This document shows positions 47,871 through 47,928 of a DNA stretch of 47,928 bases, piece by piece (position 1 is the first letter of the stretch; each line of letters starts with the position of its first letter). A program made the position numbers and the translations under genes. A model generated the notes under the pieces. It was not told the DNA's origin. It did not search any database and worked only from the letters and a program-made list of their open reading frames with translations. Source of the DNA: Myxococcales bacterium (lineage in GTDB: Bacteria; Myxococcota_A; UBA9042). The stretch lies in NCBI GenBank assembly GCA_947499075.1, contig CANMNA010000005.1:1-47928 (forward strand), given 5' to 3'.

Positions 47871-47911
47871 AAGGGCGCCAACAAAATCGACTAGATTTTG
47901 TTGGTGCCCTT
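47871..47911 (-). terminator. Strong 18-bp hairpin; T-rich on the minus-strand side
   Basis: AAGGGCGCCAACAAAATC-GACTA-GATTTTGTTGGTGCCCTT with one G-T pair; minus strand continues TTGCTTGCTT. Confidence 0.65.
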
Positions 47912-47928
47912 ACCGCTCTGCGTCACCG

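Noticed and set aside
1-47928. Prophage, integron or large mobile island
   Set aside because: No integrase, phage structural genes, tRNA or transposase identified; most genes are housekeeping.

Overview
This 47.9 kb, GC-rich, gene-dense window looks like a deltaproteobacterial/myxococcal-type chromosome segment. That lineage is inferred from gene content, not tested. I support about 40 protein-coding calls, many with strong family signatures: Rrf2, L21/L27, FHA protein, DinG-type helicase, RecO, RodZ-like, WecA-like, acyl-CoA mutase large subunit, TilS, FtsH, FolP, CdaA/CdaR, aspartokinase, RadC-like, MoaC, FBPase, ferredoxin, MoxR, FolE, Ser/Thr kinase, YhhQ. There are three toxin-antitoxin modules: HicAB, RHH/MazF and TumE/TumA. 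No CRISPR, rRNA, tRNA or intact transposase was seen. The most unusual structures are: (1) an exactly 43-bp-phased, degenerate array of dyads between the divergent hicBA and RHH-mazF modules (17937-18108); (2) a compact cluster of CTAG-bounded, MITE-like inverted-repeat elements (4286-4701), one of which supplies the dinG stop codon; (3) a 33-bp tandem array plus two hairpins directly upstream of folP (21967-22161); (4) a family-4 UDG-like protein that keeps four Cys ligands but lacks the catalytic motifs; (5) a mutase subunit with Phe/Gln specificity residues rather than the Tyr/Arg of methylmalonyl-CoA mutase; (6) a decayed metalloprotease and a Uma2 remnant. All calls are from reading the sequence; no searches were run.
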